The notes under the pieces were generated by a model. It had not been told where the DNA came from. It saw only the letters and a program-made list of their open reading frames with translations, and ran no database searches. From the NCBI RefSeq assembly GCF_900205965.1, contig NZ_OAOF01000016.1, positions 62,001-126,000 on the forward strand: 64,000 nucleotides of DNA, in the 5' to 3' direction. This document shows, one piece after another, positions 35,487 through 43,975 of this stretch. The position numbers and the translations under genes were made by a program. Positions within the stretch are counted from its first letter, which is position 1. Each line of letters opens with the position of its first letter. The stretch is from Lacrimispora amygdalina. GTDB taxonomy: Bacteria > Bacillota > Clostridia > Lachnospirales > Lachnospiraceae.

Positions 35487-36449
35487 TTAATATCCGCTTC
35501 CACTTATATCCAAAGTGCTTTCTAACTCCAGATTCCGGAATAACTCCTCCACTGCCGACATATAATCCATAATATTCTGGGATTTTTGTATCTTTTTTCC
35601 CAGCTTTTCTCCGTTTTCAAAGGATATAATCAGATAGGCCCACAGCTCTTTCATTTTAAATAGAACATTGCGGTCTCCGGAAATAGTTTCCTGGTACCCG
35701 GAAAGAATCTGGTCGTGAAACTCTTTTAACGGTTCTTTTTTCAGACAACCGTTCCCCTGTATTTCACCAGACAGCATGGGATTGGTCACTAATCCTCTTC
35801 CAAGCATGACCCGCTCCACCGTCGGGAACGTCTGCATCAGCCGTTCATAATCCTTAGGAGTGAAAATATCCCCATTATAGCAGACCGGATTTTTGCTGAC
35901 AGAGACTGCCATTTTAAAACTGTCCCAGTTTGGAGTATTCCGGTAAAAATCTTTTTGAATTCTGGGGTGAATAATCAGCTCTTCTAACGGGTACTTGTTA
36001 TAAATTTCCATAAGCCGGTAAAATTCGTCCGGACTGTCAATTCCAATCCGGGTTTTAATGGATATCTTCATATCAAGTGAGAAAATCCGGTCCAAAAACT
36101 GGTCTAACTGGTCCGGGACGGCCAAAAAACCAGAACCTCTCTGTTTGGAAACCACCGTCCGGGAGGGACAGCCTAAATTTAAGTTCACTTCCTGATAACC
36201 ATATTTTTTCAGCTCCTGGGCCGTCCATAAAAAGCCTTCCCATTGATTGGTCATGATCTGGGGAATCGTCCTTAATCCTTCGTTATGCTCCGGAAGAATA
36301 TCATTTTTTTCTCTTGACGTAAATTTACGATTCTGAGTCGGCACAAGAAACGGTGTATAATAAGCATCCACATTGTTAAAAAATTTATGGTGAGCATTCC
36401 TGTATATATATCCTGTAATTCCCTCCATAGGTGCAAAGTAATATTTCAT
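35487..36449 (-). CDS. tRNA-dihydrouridine synthase
   Basis: A 320-residue FMN-dependent enzyme reducing uridines in tRNA. It starts MKYYFAPMEGITGYIYRNAH and has the catalytic Cys in NLNLGCPSRTVVSK and the FMN-site segments IKTRIG, HPR and GRGLVTNPM. The N-terminal pattern FAPMEG is typical. Length is normal. It is upstream of nrdA on the same strand, but nrdA has its own promoter. Which tRNA position it modifies cannot be told. Confidence 0.92.
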   Translation of the reverse strand: MKYYFAPMEGITGYIYRNAHHKFFNNVDAYYTPFLVPTQNRKFTSREKNDILPEHNEGLRTIPQIMTNQWEGFLWTAQELKKYGYQEVNLNLGCPSRTVVSKQRGSGFLAVPDQLDQFLDRIFSLDMKISIKTRIGIDSPDEFYRLMEIYNKYPLEELIIHPRIQKDFYRNTPNWDSFKMAVSVSKNPVCYNGDIFTPKDYERLMQTFPTVERVMLGRGLVTNPMLSGEIQGNGCLKKEPLKEFHDQILSGYQETISGDRNVLFKMKELWAYLIISFENGEKLGKKIQKSQNIMDYMSAVEELFRNLELESTLDISGSGY

Positions 36450-36583
36450 AAGCAGATCTCCTGTTCTTTTTTACAATCCCCATTCTATCACAGGAGATGA
36501 AAAATTCATAGAACACCATTTACACAATATGACAATCAGTGCTATAATATTTGACAAATTGCCATTTCTCAGGAGGATTCATT

Positions 36584-37465
36584 ATGATTCATTTTAATAA
36601 GGTTTTGAAGCGTTTTTTTGGTACTCTGTTGATAGCTGTTCTGTTTTCCGGTTCCATCTTCTCCACATCAAAAGCGGAGGAAGAAACAGGACCCGCCTTT
36701 GCTCCTCCGGTAACCAAAAGCACCGTACCAGAGATAGGACCCGGAATGAATCTAAGATCCAACTGTGTGGTTGTTCTGGATCCCGGACATGGTAAAACAG
36801 ACGGCCATTACTCCGGCTGCCATTTTGAATACAATGGTGTTACTTATTACGAAGACATCATTACAATGAAAATAGCCAATTATACAAAAGAGTATCTTGA
36901 AAAAAACTCCAACTATACCGTTTATCTGACAAAAGACAGCTCAGAAATCACTGTCCCCCTGGATCAGCGTGCCGCTTTTGCCGCTTCCGTTCATGCAGAC
37001 TTATTTGTCAGTCTCCATGTGGATTCCATTGCTGGTAACGGTACTACAAGGAATGCTTACGGCGCAAGCTCTATGTCCCCCCGAACCGGGCGATTTAACG
37101 ACGGCATTGCCCTTCAGTCCCAGGAAGCGGCAAATACGATCTTAAACCAGTTAACTGCTCTCGGACTTCATAACCGGGGACTCATTTTGCAGGATTCCAA
37201 AAACGGAACCTTATATCCCGATGGAAGTACCGCCGATTATTACGCTATACCTAGATATTCTCAGATGTACGGTATCAGGGGTTTTATTATTGAACACGGT
37301 TATATCAACTATATCAGCGACTTAACCCTCTTTCTCTCCACAGATGATCAGTTAAAGGCTCTTGGCGAGGCTGATGCAAAAGGAATCATCGAATATTTAA
37401 ACAAAGCCGGAAAATCAACTTATGTCCCTGCCGGACAGGGACCTGGAACACCCGCCTCCAACTAA
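36584..37465 (+). CDS. Exported N-acetylmuramoyl-L-alanine amidase (Amidase_3)
   Basis: A 293-residue zinc amidase that cleaves the bond between muramic acid and the stem peptide. A signal peptide covers residues 1-30 (basic MIHFNKVLKRF, a hydrophobic core, then cleavage near TSKAEE). Zinc ligands fit LDPGHGKTDG (His), YEDIITMKIA (Glu) and SLHVDSI (His), with the catalytic Glu in FIIEHGYINY. I chose the ATG at 36584, seven bases after AGGAGG. No SH3 or SPOR domain is present. Immediately upstream of a Csp pseudoprotease, which may indicate a role in spore cortex or cell wall lysis. Confidence 0.9.
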   Translation: MIHFNKVLKRFFGTLLIAVLFSGSIFSTSKAEEETGPAFAPPVTKSTVPEIGPGMNLRSNCVVVLDPGHGKTDGHYSGCHFEYNGVTYYEDIITMKIANYTKEYLEKNSNYTVYLTKDSSEITVPLDQRAAFAASVHADLFVSLHVDSIAGNGTTRNAYGASSMSPRTGRFNDGIALQSQEAANTILNQLTALGLHNRGLILQDSKNGTLYPDGSTADYYAIPRYSQMYGIRGFIIEHGYINYISDLTLFLSTDDQLKALGEADAKGIIEYLNKAGKSTYVPAGQGPGTPASN

Positions 37466-37474
37466 GCTCATAAT

Positions 37475-37520
37475 CCCTGTCAGCCAGCATAAAATGTATC
37501 ATACATTACGGCTGGCAGGG
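37475..37520 (+). promoter_or_regulatory. Hairpin covering the ribosome-binding site of the third csp gene
   Basis: Stem CCCTGTCAGCC / GGCTGGCAGGG (one G-T pair) encloses an inner dyad AATGTATCATACATT. The 3' arm includes the first bases of the GGGAGG ribosome site that precedes the TTG start at 37531. Confidence 0.55.
37487..37506 (+). promoter_or_regulatory. Shared upstream element of the csp genes (copy C)
   Basis: GCATAAAATGTATCATACAT begins 44 bases before the start codon at 37531 and matches copies A and B at 15923-15942 and 15987-16006. Confidence 0.5.
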
Positions 37521-37530
37521 AGGAATAATT

Positions 37531-39204
37531 TTGTTAAAAATTCTGGATAACAGTTATTACGATTTGATGATTAACACTGCTCTGGCTCCAACCTACGATA
37601 CCGGTGATAATATCACTTATTTAAACAGGCAAAACTCTCTGCTTCATATCCCTGCCGGCAATGGAGAACCCTGTGACTTAGGAAAGCACTCCTACAGCAG
37701 CTTTCCTACCCTTTACACCCTTGCCTCAACCATAAGTCTTGAAAAATCGGGTATCTCTACAGTACAGGCGAATCCCTATCTGGCATTATTCGGGCAGGGG
37801 GTATTGGTGGCAGTCATTGATACGGGGATTGATTACCGGCATCCGGCTTTTCTATATAACGACGGCACTTCCCGGATACTTACCATGTGGGATCAGACTG
37901 TACAGACAGGAACTATCCCCAACGAATTTACATTTGGTTCTGAATACAGCAGGGAACAGATTAATGAAGCTCTGAAGTCACCAGACCCATTATCCGTTGT
38001 TCCTACAACAGATGAGAATGGGCATGGAACTGCCATATCCAGCATTCTGGCGGGTTCACCCAATGAGCAGCAGGGATTTTCCGGTGTCGTTCCCCAGGCT
38101 GATCTGGTAATTGTCAAACTGAAGGAGGCAAAGCAGATTTTAAAACAGGTATCTTTCGTTCCTGATAATGCACTCTGCTATCAGGAATCGGATCTGATCC
38201 TGGGTGTCCGCTATGCAGTGACAGCTGCAGCCCGTTTTAATCGTCCTGTCGTGATCTGTATAGCACTTGGAAGCAGTCAGGGCGGACACGATGGAAGAGG
38301 TGCTGCCAGCGCCTATATGGATCATCTTTCACTGCTTCCCGGCAATGGAATCTCCGTTGCTGCAGGCAATGAAGGTAATAATCAGCGTCATTATTATAAT
38401 TCTACCTCCGCTCCCCCCTATTATAATGATATTGAACTCAGAGTGGGAAGCAGCGACACTTTATTTGCAATGGAGTTCTGGACTTATGCACCCGCCAGAC
38501 TATCCATAGATATCTCCTCTCCTAACCGGGAATCCACCCAGCCGGTTTATCCCGGTTTGAACCAATGCAGAAAATTCAATTTTATCTTTAATCAAACCAT
38601 TATTTATGTGAATAATATCATTTTTGAAGAGGAAACAGGAGAACAGTTAATTCTCCTGCGTTTCAGCAATCCCCTGCCTGGGATCTGGTATCTGCGGGCA
38701 CAGAGTGCTGAGAATGAAGCATTTTCCTTTCATTCCTGGCTTCCCTCCGGCGATCTTTTGTCAAACGATACCTTTTTCCTGGATTCAAGCCCTGATACCA
38801 CGATTACATCGCCTGGAAATGCAAGACATGTACTGACTGCAGCTGCCTACAACCAGCTTAATGACAGTATTCTTGCGGAGTCAGGCAGAGGCTATACAAG
38901 AAACGGTCAGTTAAAACCGGATATTGCTGCTCCAGGCTTTGAGCTTACCTGTGCAGTTCCAGGCGGCCTTTATGGAACTGCAACAGGAACAGGAGCTGCT
39001 GCTGCCCATGCAGCCGGAATTATTGCCATGGTTTTTGAATGGGGGATTGTAAAGGGAAATTACCCAAGAATGACCGGCAATAACGTCAACCGGCTGATGA
39101 TTAGCGGAGCGTTCCGAAATCCGGCAAACACATATCCCAACAACATATGGGGGTATGGCCAGGTTGACATCAACCGTCTTTTCGAACGTTTCAGCAACAC
39201 TTAA
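37531..39204 (+). CDS. Csp-family subtilisin-like protein lacking the catalytic serine (pseudoprotease)
   Basis: A 557-residue S8-fold protein paralogous to those at 14213 and 16037. Asp97 (VIDTGIDYRHP), His165 (DENGHGTA) and Asn280 (AAGNEGN) are present. The serine motif reads TGTGAAAAHAAG, placing Gly488 at the catalytic position. No signal peptide is present. It shares YDTGDNITY and SLEKSGI with the other inactive copy, so those two probably had a common inactive ancestor. It starts with TTG, eight bases after GGGAGG. It follows an amidase gene by 65 bases. Confidence 0.88.
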   Translation: MLKILDNSYYDLMINTALAPTYDTGDNITYLNRQNSLLHIPAGNGEPCDLGKHSYSSFPTLYTLASTISLEKSGISTVQANPYLALFGQGVLVAVIDTGIDYRHPAFLYNDGTSRILTMWDQTVQTGTIPNEFTFGSEYSREQINEALKSPDPLSVVPTTDENGHGTAISSILAGSPNEQQGFSGVVPQADLVIVKLKEAKQILKQVSFVPDNALCYQESDLILGVRYAVTAAARFNRPVVICIALGSSQGGHDGRGAASAYMDHLSLLPGNGISVAAGNEGNNQRHYYNSTSAPPYYNDIELRVGSSDTLFAMEFWTYAPARLSIDISSPNRESTQPVYPGLNQCRKFNFIFNQTIIYVNNIIFEEETGEQLILLRFSNPLPGIWYLRAQSAENEAFSFHSWLPSGDLLSNDTFFLDSSPDTTITSPGNARHVLTAAAYNQLNDSILAESGRGYTRNGQLKPDIAAPGFELTCAVPGGLYGTATGTGAAAAHAAGIIAMVFEWGIVKGNYPRMTGNNVNRLMISGAFRNPANTYPNNIWGYGQVDINRLFERFSNT

Positions 39205-39212
39205 ACAAAAAA

Positions 39213-39253
39213 GCCTTCAAGCTACAGGCGATTTTCGCCTGTAGCTTGAAGGC
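39213..39253 (-). terminator. Terminator of the rubredoxin gene
   Basis: Perfect 19-base stem GCCTTCAAGCTACAGGCGA / TCGCCTGTAGCTTGAAGGC with a three-base loop. Followed on the minus strand by six T. On the plus strand it may also help end the csp transcript, but no T-tract follows there. Confidence 0.9.
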
Positions 39254-39281
39254 AGGTTGACAGCCAAAGATGGCGTCAGCT

Positions 39282-39440
39282 TTATTCTTCAACGAACATA
39301 TCTTTTCCAACTCCGCATACCGGGCAAACCCAATCCTCCGGTAAATCCTCAAATGCAGTACCTGGCGCAATACCGGAATCAGGATCTCCAATTTCCGGGT
39401 CATATACATAACCGCATGGTTCACAAACATACTTTGCCAT
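39282..39440 (-). CDS. Rubredoxin
   Basis: A 52-residue iron-sulfur electron carrier. The four iron-binding cysteines are in YVCEPCGYVYDPE (Cys6, Cys9) and WVCPVCGVGKD (Cys39, Cys42). The conserved GDPDSGIAPGTAFEDLP segment is complete. ATG at 39438-39440 is preceded by AAAGGAGG. In anaerobic Clostridia rubredoxin passes electrons to oxygen- or peroxide-detoxifying enzymes; no such partner is adjacent. A single gene with a strong terminator. Confidence 0.97.
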   Translation of the reverse strand: MAKYVCEPCGYVYDPEIGDPDSGIAPGTAFEDLPEDWVCPVCGVGKDMFVEE

Positions 39441-39545
39441 CGCTGTCACCTCCTTTAATATCTCTGTCTTCTTTTATAGCATATAATATAGGTTTTATCA
39501 ATACATTTATTTACAATTTGTCCTTAAACTTACAGACTGGATTAT

Positions 39546-39893
39546 TTATGATATAAAGTCTTCTCTCATTGGTGTAAATATATCTACCAGAATTCCCTTT
39601 TCCCTGCATACACAACCGTGCATCACTCCGTCCTGTTTCAACAGGGTATCTCCGGCTTTCACCGTTTTTGTTTCCTCACCAATCGTAAATTCAAATTCAC
39701 CGCTCGCCACATATGTAATCTGTGTATGAGGATGGTTGTGCATCTTTCCGATGGCTCCCTTCTCAAAATGATTCTCCACACACATCATACCGTCGCAGTA
39801 TGCCAGAACTTTTCTGACAACCCCCTCTCCTGCTGTCTCACCTTCTATTTCCTGATTCATTACCCATCTTTGATTTTTTTCAGGTCTTTTCAT
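39546..39893 (-). CDS. Small cupin-domain protein
   Basis: A 115-residue single-cupin protein. Motif 1 reads GKMHNHPHTQITYVASGEFEF and motif 2 AGDTLLKQDGVMHGC, with the His residues of a metal-binding beta barrel. The end FTPMREDF is common in this subfamily (pectin-degradation-like KdgF cupins and unknowns). The substrate cannot be inferred, as no metabolic operon surrounds it. Confidence 0.85.
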   Translation of the reverse strand: MKRPEKNQRWVMNQEIEGETAGEGVVRKVLAYCDGMMCVENHFEKGAIGKMHNHPHTQITYVASGEFEFTIGEETKTVKAGDTLLKQDGVMHGCVCREKGILVDIFTPMREDFIS

Positions 39894-39968
39894 ATTGTGC
39901 AGCTCCTTTATAATGTTTTTCTTTATTCTAAGTAATTTTATTTGTCATGTCAAGGTGAATGACAGGCC

Positions 39969-40310
39969 TTACATCCAATCTTTCCAAATATCAGGCTGAT
40001 AACCAATTGTTGCCTGCTTCCCGTTTCTGACAATCGGAGTTTTAAGTACCTCCTGGTTTTCCAGAATCTTATCCGCCTGGTCCTCCGGAGCAATGTACCG
40101 GATAAGAGCCAGAGCATCCTGATTCCGGCAATTTGGGTTAACCATAGCATCAGCCCCTCCTACTGCCTGTCTGACACTGTTATATTCCCCTTTACTCAGC
40201 CCCTTTTCCTTCATATCAATAAACTGATACGGAATTTTCCGTTCTTTAAAATAACGTTCCGCTTTTTTCGTATCAAAGCATTTTTTCGTTCCGAATATCT
40301 GTACATTCAT
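39969..40310 (-). CDS. ArsC/Spx-like thioredoxin-fold protein
   Basis: A 113-residue protein of the ArsC family. It starts MNVQIFGTKKCFDTKKAERYFKERK, with one Cys in the position of the arsenate reductase cysteine, and has the typical ILENQEVLKTPIVRNGKQATIGY ending. The second Cys of the C-x2-C type seen in Spx is absent. It is more like the YffB/YusI group of unknown role than a true arsenate reductase. Start ATG at 40308-40310 follows GGAGG. Confidence 0.82.
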   Translation of the reverse strand: MNVQIFGTKKCFDTKKAERYFKERKIPYQFIDMKEKGLSKGEYNSVRQAVGGADAMVNPNCRNQDALALIRYIAPEDQADKILENQEVLKTPIVRNGKQATIGYQPDIWKDWM

Positions 40311-40332
40311 AATCTGACCTCCACTGCATGAA

Positions 40333-40376
40333 AAAATGGTATTGTTGTGTTCTGTTCCAAACAACAATACCATTTT
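40333..40376 (-). terminator. Terminator of the MetE-like gene
   Basis: Perfect stem AAAATGGTATTGTTGT / ACAACAATACCATTTT with a 12-base loop; additional T residues follow on the minus strand. Confidence 0.9.
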
Positions 40377-40386
40377 AACGACGGTT

Positions 40387-41505
40387 TTACCAGACCTCTT
40401 CTGAAATTTCTTTCACCAGTTTTATTTTTTTCCACTGATCTTCCTCTGTCAGCTTATTCCCTTCTTCCGTTGATGCAAACCCGCATTGCGGGCTTAATGA
40501 AAGGCGGTCCAGAGGAATATAGCGGGAAGCCTTGCGGATGCGCTCAATGATTCGTGATTTTTCTTCCAGCTCTGGTGATTTGGTCGTAATCAGCCCCAGT
40601 ACCACCTGCTTATTCCCATCTACATAATGAAGCGGCTCGAAGTCTCCGGAGCGCTCATCGTCAAATTCCAGATAGTAGGCAGAGACATGCTCTTTGCCGA
40701 ATAAATGGGGGGCAATCGGGGCATAGCCGCCGGCGGAAGCCCAGGTGGAATGGTAGTTTCCTCTGCATACATGGGTATTGATCACCAGATCTTCCGGCAG
40801 ATTTTCCATGGCAAGATTATTCAGTCTTACATATTTTTCTGCCTCGGAATCAATTGATTTTGCTTCTTTCTGTCTTGCCTCCCAATACTTTGTATCGCAG
40901 AACATTCCCCAGGTACAGTCATCAAACTGAACATTTCTGCAGCCTGCTTCATACAGATCCAGAATTACGGTGCGGTAGGCAGCTGCAATATCCTGGATCA
41001 GCTGTTCTTCATCCGGATAGCAGGATCTTGTCTGTTCCAGATTGTCTTTGCGTTCCAGTTCTGCAAGAAACTGGGCAGGAGCAGGAATCGTCTGTCTTGC
41101 AGTAACCGTATCATCCTCAAACAGCTTTACAAATTTAAAATGTTCTACAAATGGATGATTTTCTCCCGATATCTTTCCGCACAGACCAGCCGACTCTCCT
41201 CTGGTGATTTCGTCATGAAAGGCATACCCTTGTTCCACCTCCAGCTTTTTAACTCCTTGTAATCCCCACATAAAATCAAGATGCCACCAGCTTCTGCGGA
41301 ATTCTCCATCTGTAATAACCGGAAGTCCTGCTTCTTTTTGCTTTTCGATCAGTTCAGTGATGGCTCTGTCTTCTGTTTTTCTCAATTCTTCGTCAGTGAC
41401 CGTTCCATTTCTCCAGCCCTCTCTTGCCTCCTTTAAATATTCGGGACGCAAAAAGCTTCCTACTATATCAAATTTAAATGGTGCTCTTTTTTTCGCCTGT
41501 GCCAT
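40387..41505 (-). CDS. MetE-like methionine synthase (YxjG/YxjH type)
   Basis: A 372-residue protein resembling the C-terminal catalytic half of cobalamin-independent methionine synthase. It has FDIVGSFLRPEYLKEAR, PVITDGEFRRSWWHLDFM, FDDCTWG, an INTHVCRGN zinc-ligand region and SLSPQCGFASTEEGN. Similar Bacillus genes yxjG and yxjH belong to the methionine regulon and methylate homocysteine from an unknown donor. It is divergent from a MetR-like LysR gene, with a matching operator between them, which supports a methionine-linked role. Confidence 0.88.
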   Translation of the reverse strand: MAQAKKRAPFKFDIVGSFLRPEYLKEAREGWRNGTVTDEELRKTEDRAITELIEKQKEAGLPVITDGEFRRSWWHLDFMWGLQGVKKLEVEQGYAFHDEITRGESAGLCGKISGENHPFVEHFKFVKLFEDDTVTARQTIPAPAQFLAELERKDNLEQTRSCYPDEEQLIQDIAAAYRTVILDLYEAGCRNVQFDDCTWGMFCDTKYWEARQKEAKSIDSEAEKYVRLNNLAMENLPEDLVINTHVCRGNYHSTWASAGGYAPIAPHLFGKEHVSAYYLEFDDERSGDFEPLHYVDGNKQVVLGLITTKSPELEEKSRIIERIRKASRYIPLDRLSLSPQCGFASTEEGNKLTEEDQWKKIKLVKEISEEVW

Positions 41506-41593
41506 TCTTAAGTCTCCTCTCTTTTTTACCTGTATGTATTTTATTCTAGCGGAAACAAATATATCTGTAAAATTCTATATTTTTATGCATTCG

Positions 41594-41610
41594 TATAGTT
41601 TTAAACTATA
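41594..41610. promoter_or_regulatory. MetR/MtaR-type LysR operator
   Basis: TATAGTTTTAAACTATA is an eight-base inverted repeat around one central base. This is the form TATAGTTT-N-AAACTATA that I know as the MetR/MtaR box of streptococcal methionine genes. It lies between the MetE-like and LysR genes. Confidence 0.75.
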
Positions 41611-41661
41611 TCATTATGTGTTAGAATAATAAAAGATCGAGAAAGAGAGGAATCCATTGCA

Positions 41662-42573
41662 ATGACACTTCAGCAGCTTCGTTATGTTATTACAATCGTT
41701 AACTGCGGCTCCATATCAGAGGCTGCAAAACAGCTTTATATCACCCAGCCCAGCCTTTCCAACGCAGTAAAAGAGCTGGAACTTGAATATGGCATTACCA
41801 TATTTAACAGAAATCCCAAGGGAATCTCTCTTTCCCTGGACGGAAGCGAATTTCTTTCCTATGCCAGGCAGGTGTTAGAACAGGCTGATCTGTTGGAACA
41901 GCATTATCTGAAGAAAACACCTGCAAAACGGATCTGCTCTATTTCAACCCAGCATTATGCTTTTGCTGTCAATGCCTTTGTCAATCTGGTGGAACGGCAG
42001 GATCATGACGAATATGAGTTTACCTTGCGGGAAACAAGAACATATGAAATCATTGAGGATGTAAAGAATTTCAGAAGTGAACTTGGAATTGTGTATCTGA
42101 ATGATTTTAATAAAAAGGTGCTGGAGAAGCTTTTTAAAGACAGTGGACTGATCTTTCACCCATTGCTTGAAGCTTCTCCTCATGTATTTATCAGCTCATC
42201 CCATCCTCTTTCTAAACATGCCGCAGTCACAATGGAGGAGTTAAAATCCTATCCCTTTCTGGCATTTGAGCAGGGCGAAAATAACTCATTCTATTTTTCT
42301 GAGGAAATACTGAGCACGGTTCCAAGGAAGAAAATCATCTACGTCAGTGACCGGGCTACTCTTTTTAACTTATTGATCGGATTAAACGGCTATACCATCT
42401 GCAGCGGTATCTTAAACAGCAACTTAAACGGAGATAATATTATTGCAGTTCCTCTTATAACCTCAGAATATATGAGAATAGGCTGGATCGAGAATCCCAG
42501 GATCCATTTAAGTACATTTGCTCTCAATTACCTGGAAGAACTAAAAAACTTAATCCGCTCTGAAAATCCGTAG
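41662..42573 (+). CDS. LysR-family regulator, probably of methionine metabolism (MetR/MtaR-like)
   Basis: A 303-residue LysR protein. Helix-turn-helix: SISEAAKQLYITQPSLSNAVKELELEYG. The C-terminal effector domain includes CSISTQHYAFAVNAFVNLVE and a LEASPHVFISSSHPL segment. Start ATG at 41662 follows an AGAGAGGA. Because it is divergent from the MetE-like gene and a MetR-type box lies between, I infer that it controls that gene and itself, with homocysteine or a related compound as a possible effector. Confidence 0.85.
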   Translation: MTLQQLRYVITIVNCGSISEAAKQLYITQPSLSNAVKELELEYGITIFNRNPKGISLSLDGSEFLSYARQVLEQADLLEQHYLKKTPAKRICSISTQHYAFAVNAFVNLVERQDHDEYEFTLRETRTYEIIEDVKNFRSELGIVYLNDFNKKVLEKLFKDSGLIFHPLLEASPHVFISSSHPLSKHAAVTMEELKSYPFLAFEQGENNSFYFSEEILSTVPRKKIIYVSDRATLFNLLIGLNGYTICSGILNSNLNGDNIIAVPLITSEYMRIGWIENPRIHLSTFALNYLEELKNLIRSENP

Positions 42574-42583
42574 CACCCGTTGG

Positions 42584-42787
42584 TCAATTTTCTCTAATTT
42601 CCCCTCTTTCTACTCCCCGCTCCAGAATCTTTCCTGAAACCTTTCTTCGGGGTAAATAACATCGGGACTGGTAAGCCTCTGCTACATCAGAATCAAACTG
42701 GCCTTCTGCTATCAGTTCCCTTATGATCCGTCCTTCATCTGATGCCAGGAATGTATAAAGGTTGCTGATCTGGATAACCAGATCTTC
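42584..42787 (-). pseudogene. Remnant of a TetR-family regulator (C-terminal part)
   Basis: A 67-codon minus-strand frame bounded upstream by an in-frame TGA. It encodes YTFLASDEGRIIRELIAEGQ, then FDSDVAEAYQSRCYLPRRKV and ILERGVERGEIREN, which matches the ligand-binding C-terminal domain of TetR regulators. The DNA-binding N-terminus is missing. No ribosome site or start codon is present, so this is a truncated relic. Confidence 0.7.
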
Positions 42788-42832
42788 TCACTGACAATAG
42801 ATATAATCATAAATATAAAAAGGAGATTATCA

Positions 42833-43894
42833 ATGAACAAATTATTTAACCCAATGAAAATTAGAAATCTGGAGGTAAAAAACAGAATTGCCGTACCTCC
42901 CATGGTGATTTACAACCGTACCGATGACACGGGGTATGTAACTGATATTCAGATAGAACATTACCGTAAGATTGCACAGGGCGGACCGGGGTTAATTATT
43001 CAGGAAGCTACCTGTGTGGAAAAGGCTGGAAGACTCTGCGATTCCCAGATTGGAATCTGGGAGGACGGACAAATTGAGGGACTTTCAAGAATTACAAAAG
43101 CAGTTCATGAAACAGGAACTCCCATCTTTGTGCAGATTCATCATGGCGGCATCTATGGTTTTATGGAAGAAACCGTCTGTCCCAGTGAGATCGAGTGCAT
43201 GGTGAGGGGTAAAAGTAAGAAATCCAGGGCACTTTCACTGGATGAACTGCACAGGATTCAAAATTCATTTGCGGAAGCTGCAGAACGGGCATATAAGGCC
43301 GGGTATGATGGAATAGAGCTTCATGGCTGCCACAACTACTTAATCAGCCAGTTCCTTAACAGCCGTGTGAATGTAAGAAATGATGAATATGGTAAAAATC
43401 CGGCACTGTTTGCAAAGGAAATAATTAGAGAGATCCGAAAACGGACACCGGCATCTTTCATTGTAGGAATGCGGCTGGGTGCATACGAACCCACACTCTC
43501 CGACGGCATTGATCACGCCTTGGAATTTCAGGCATGCGGTATTGATTTTCTCAATATTTCTTCTGGCTTTGCACAGCTTTCAGACCCATTTAAACCGGAT
43601 GATTACCCGTTCACAGATTTAATTTACGGAGCCCAGGAAATCAGGAAAAGGATCTCAGTTCCGGTTTTCACCGTAGGAGAAATCACCTCTCCAAAGCAGG
43701 CTGATGAGATATTAAATACAGCTCGCGTGGATATGGTTAATATCGGACGGGGCACTTTAGTTAACCCCAACTGGGCCAGTGATGCCATTAATGGAAAAGA
43801 TACAGGAGCCTGCATTCACTGTAAAACCTGTATGTGGCGGATCGAGCCCCAAAAATGTCCAGGCAGAATAAAATACGAAAGAAAAAACAGCTGA
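42833..43894 (+). CDS. NADH:flavin oxidoreductase, Old Yellow Enzyme family
   Basis: A 353-residue TIM-barrel FMN enzyme. It has the N-terminal LFNPMKIRNLEVKNRIAVPPM, the substrate pair in VQIHHGG, the active-site segment GYDGIELHGCHNYLISQFL and NIGRGTLVNPNW. A cysteine cluster ends the protein (CIHCKTCMW and EPQKCPG), like the iron-sulfur start in 2,4-dienoyl-CoA reductase-type members, but the C-terminal FAD domain is absent. It probably reduces an activated C=C bond. Single gene. Confidence 0.88.
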   Translation: MNKLFNPMKIRNLEVKNRIAVPPMVIYNRTDDTGYVTDIQIEHYRKIAQGGPGLIIQEATCVEKAGRLCDSQIGIWEDGQIEGLSRITKAVHETGTPIFVQIHHGGIYGFMEETVCPSEIECMVRGKSKKSRALSLDELHRIQNSFAEAAERAYKAGYDGIELHGCHNYLISQFLNSRVNVRNDEYGKNPALFAKEIIREIRKRTPASFIVGMRLGAYEPTLSDGIDHALEFQACGIDFLNISSGFAQLSDPFKPDDYPFTDLIYGAQEIRKRISVPVFTVGEITSPKQADEILNTARVDMVNIGRGTLVNPNWASDAINGKDTGACIHCKTCMWRIEPQKCPGRIKYERKNS

Positions 43895-43895
43895 C

Positions 43896-43945
43896 AAAAA
43901 GGAAGCGAGGCTTTTCGATGATAATCATCTTTAAGCCGCGCTTCC
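43896..43945 (-). terminator. Terminator of the DUF4914 gene
   Basis: Stem GGAAGCG / CGCTTCC continuing with GGCTT / AAGCC and an inner GATGATAATCATC hairpin. On the minus strand five T follow. It lies between two convergent genes and may also end the OYE transcript. Confidence 0.85.
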
Positions 43946-43975
43946 TTACACATACAGACTTCTTATGGTCTGATT

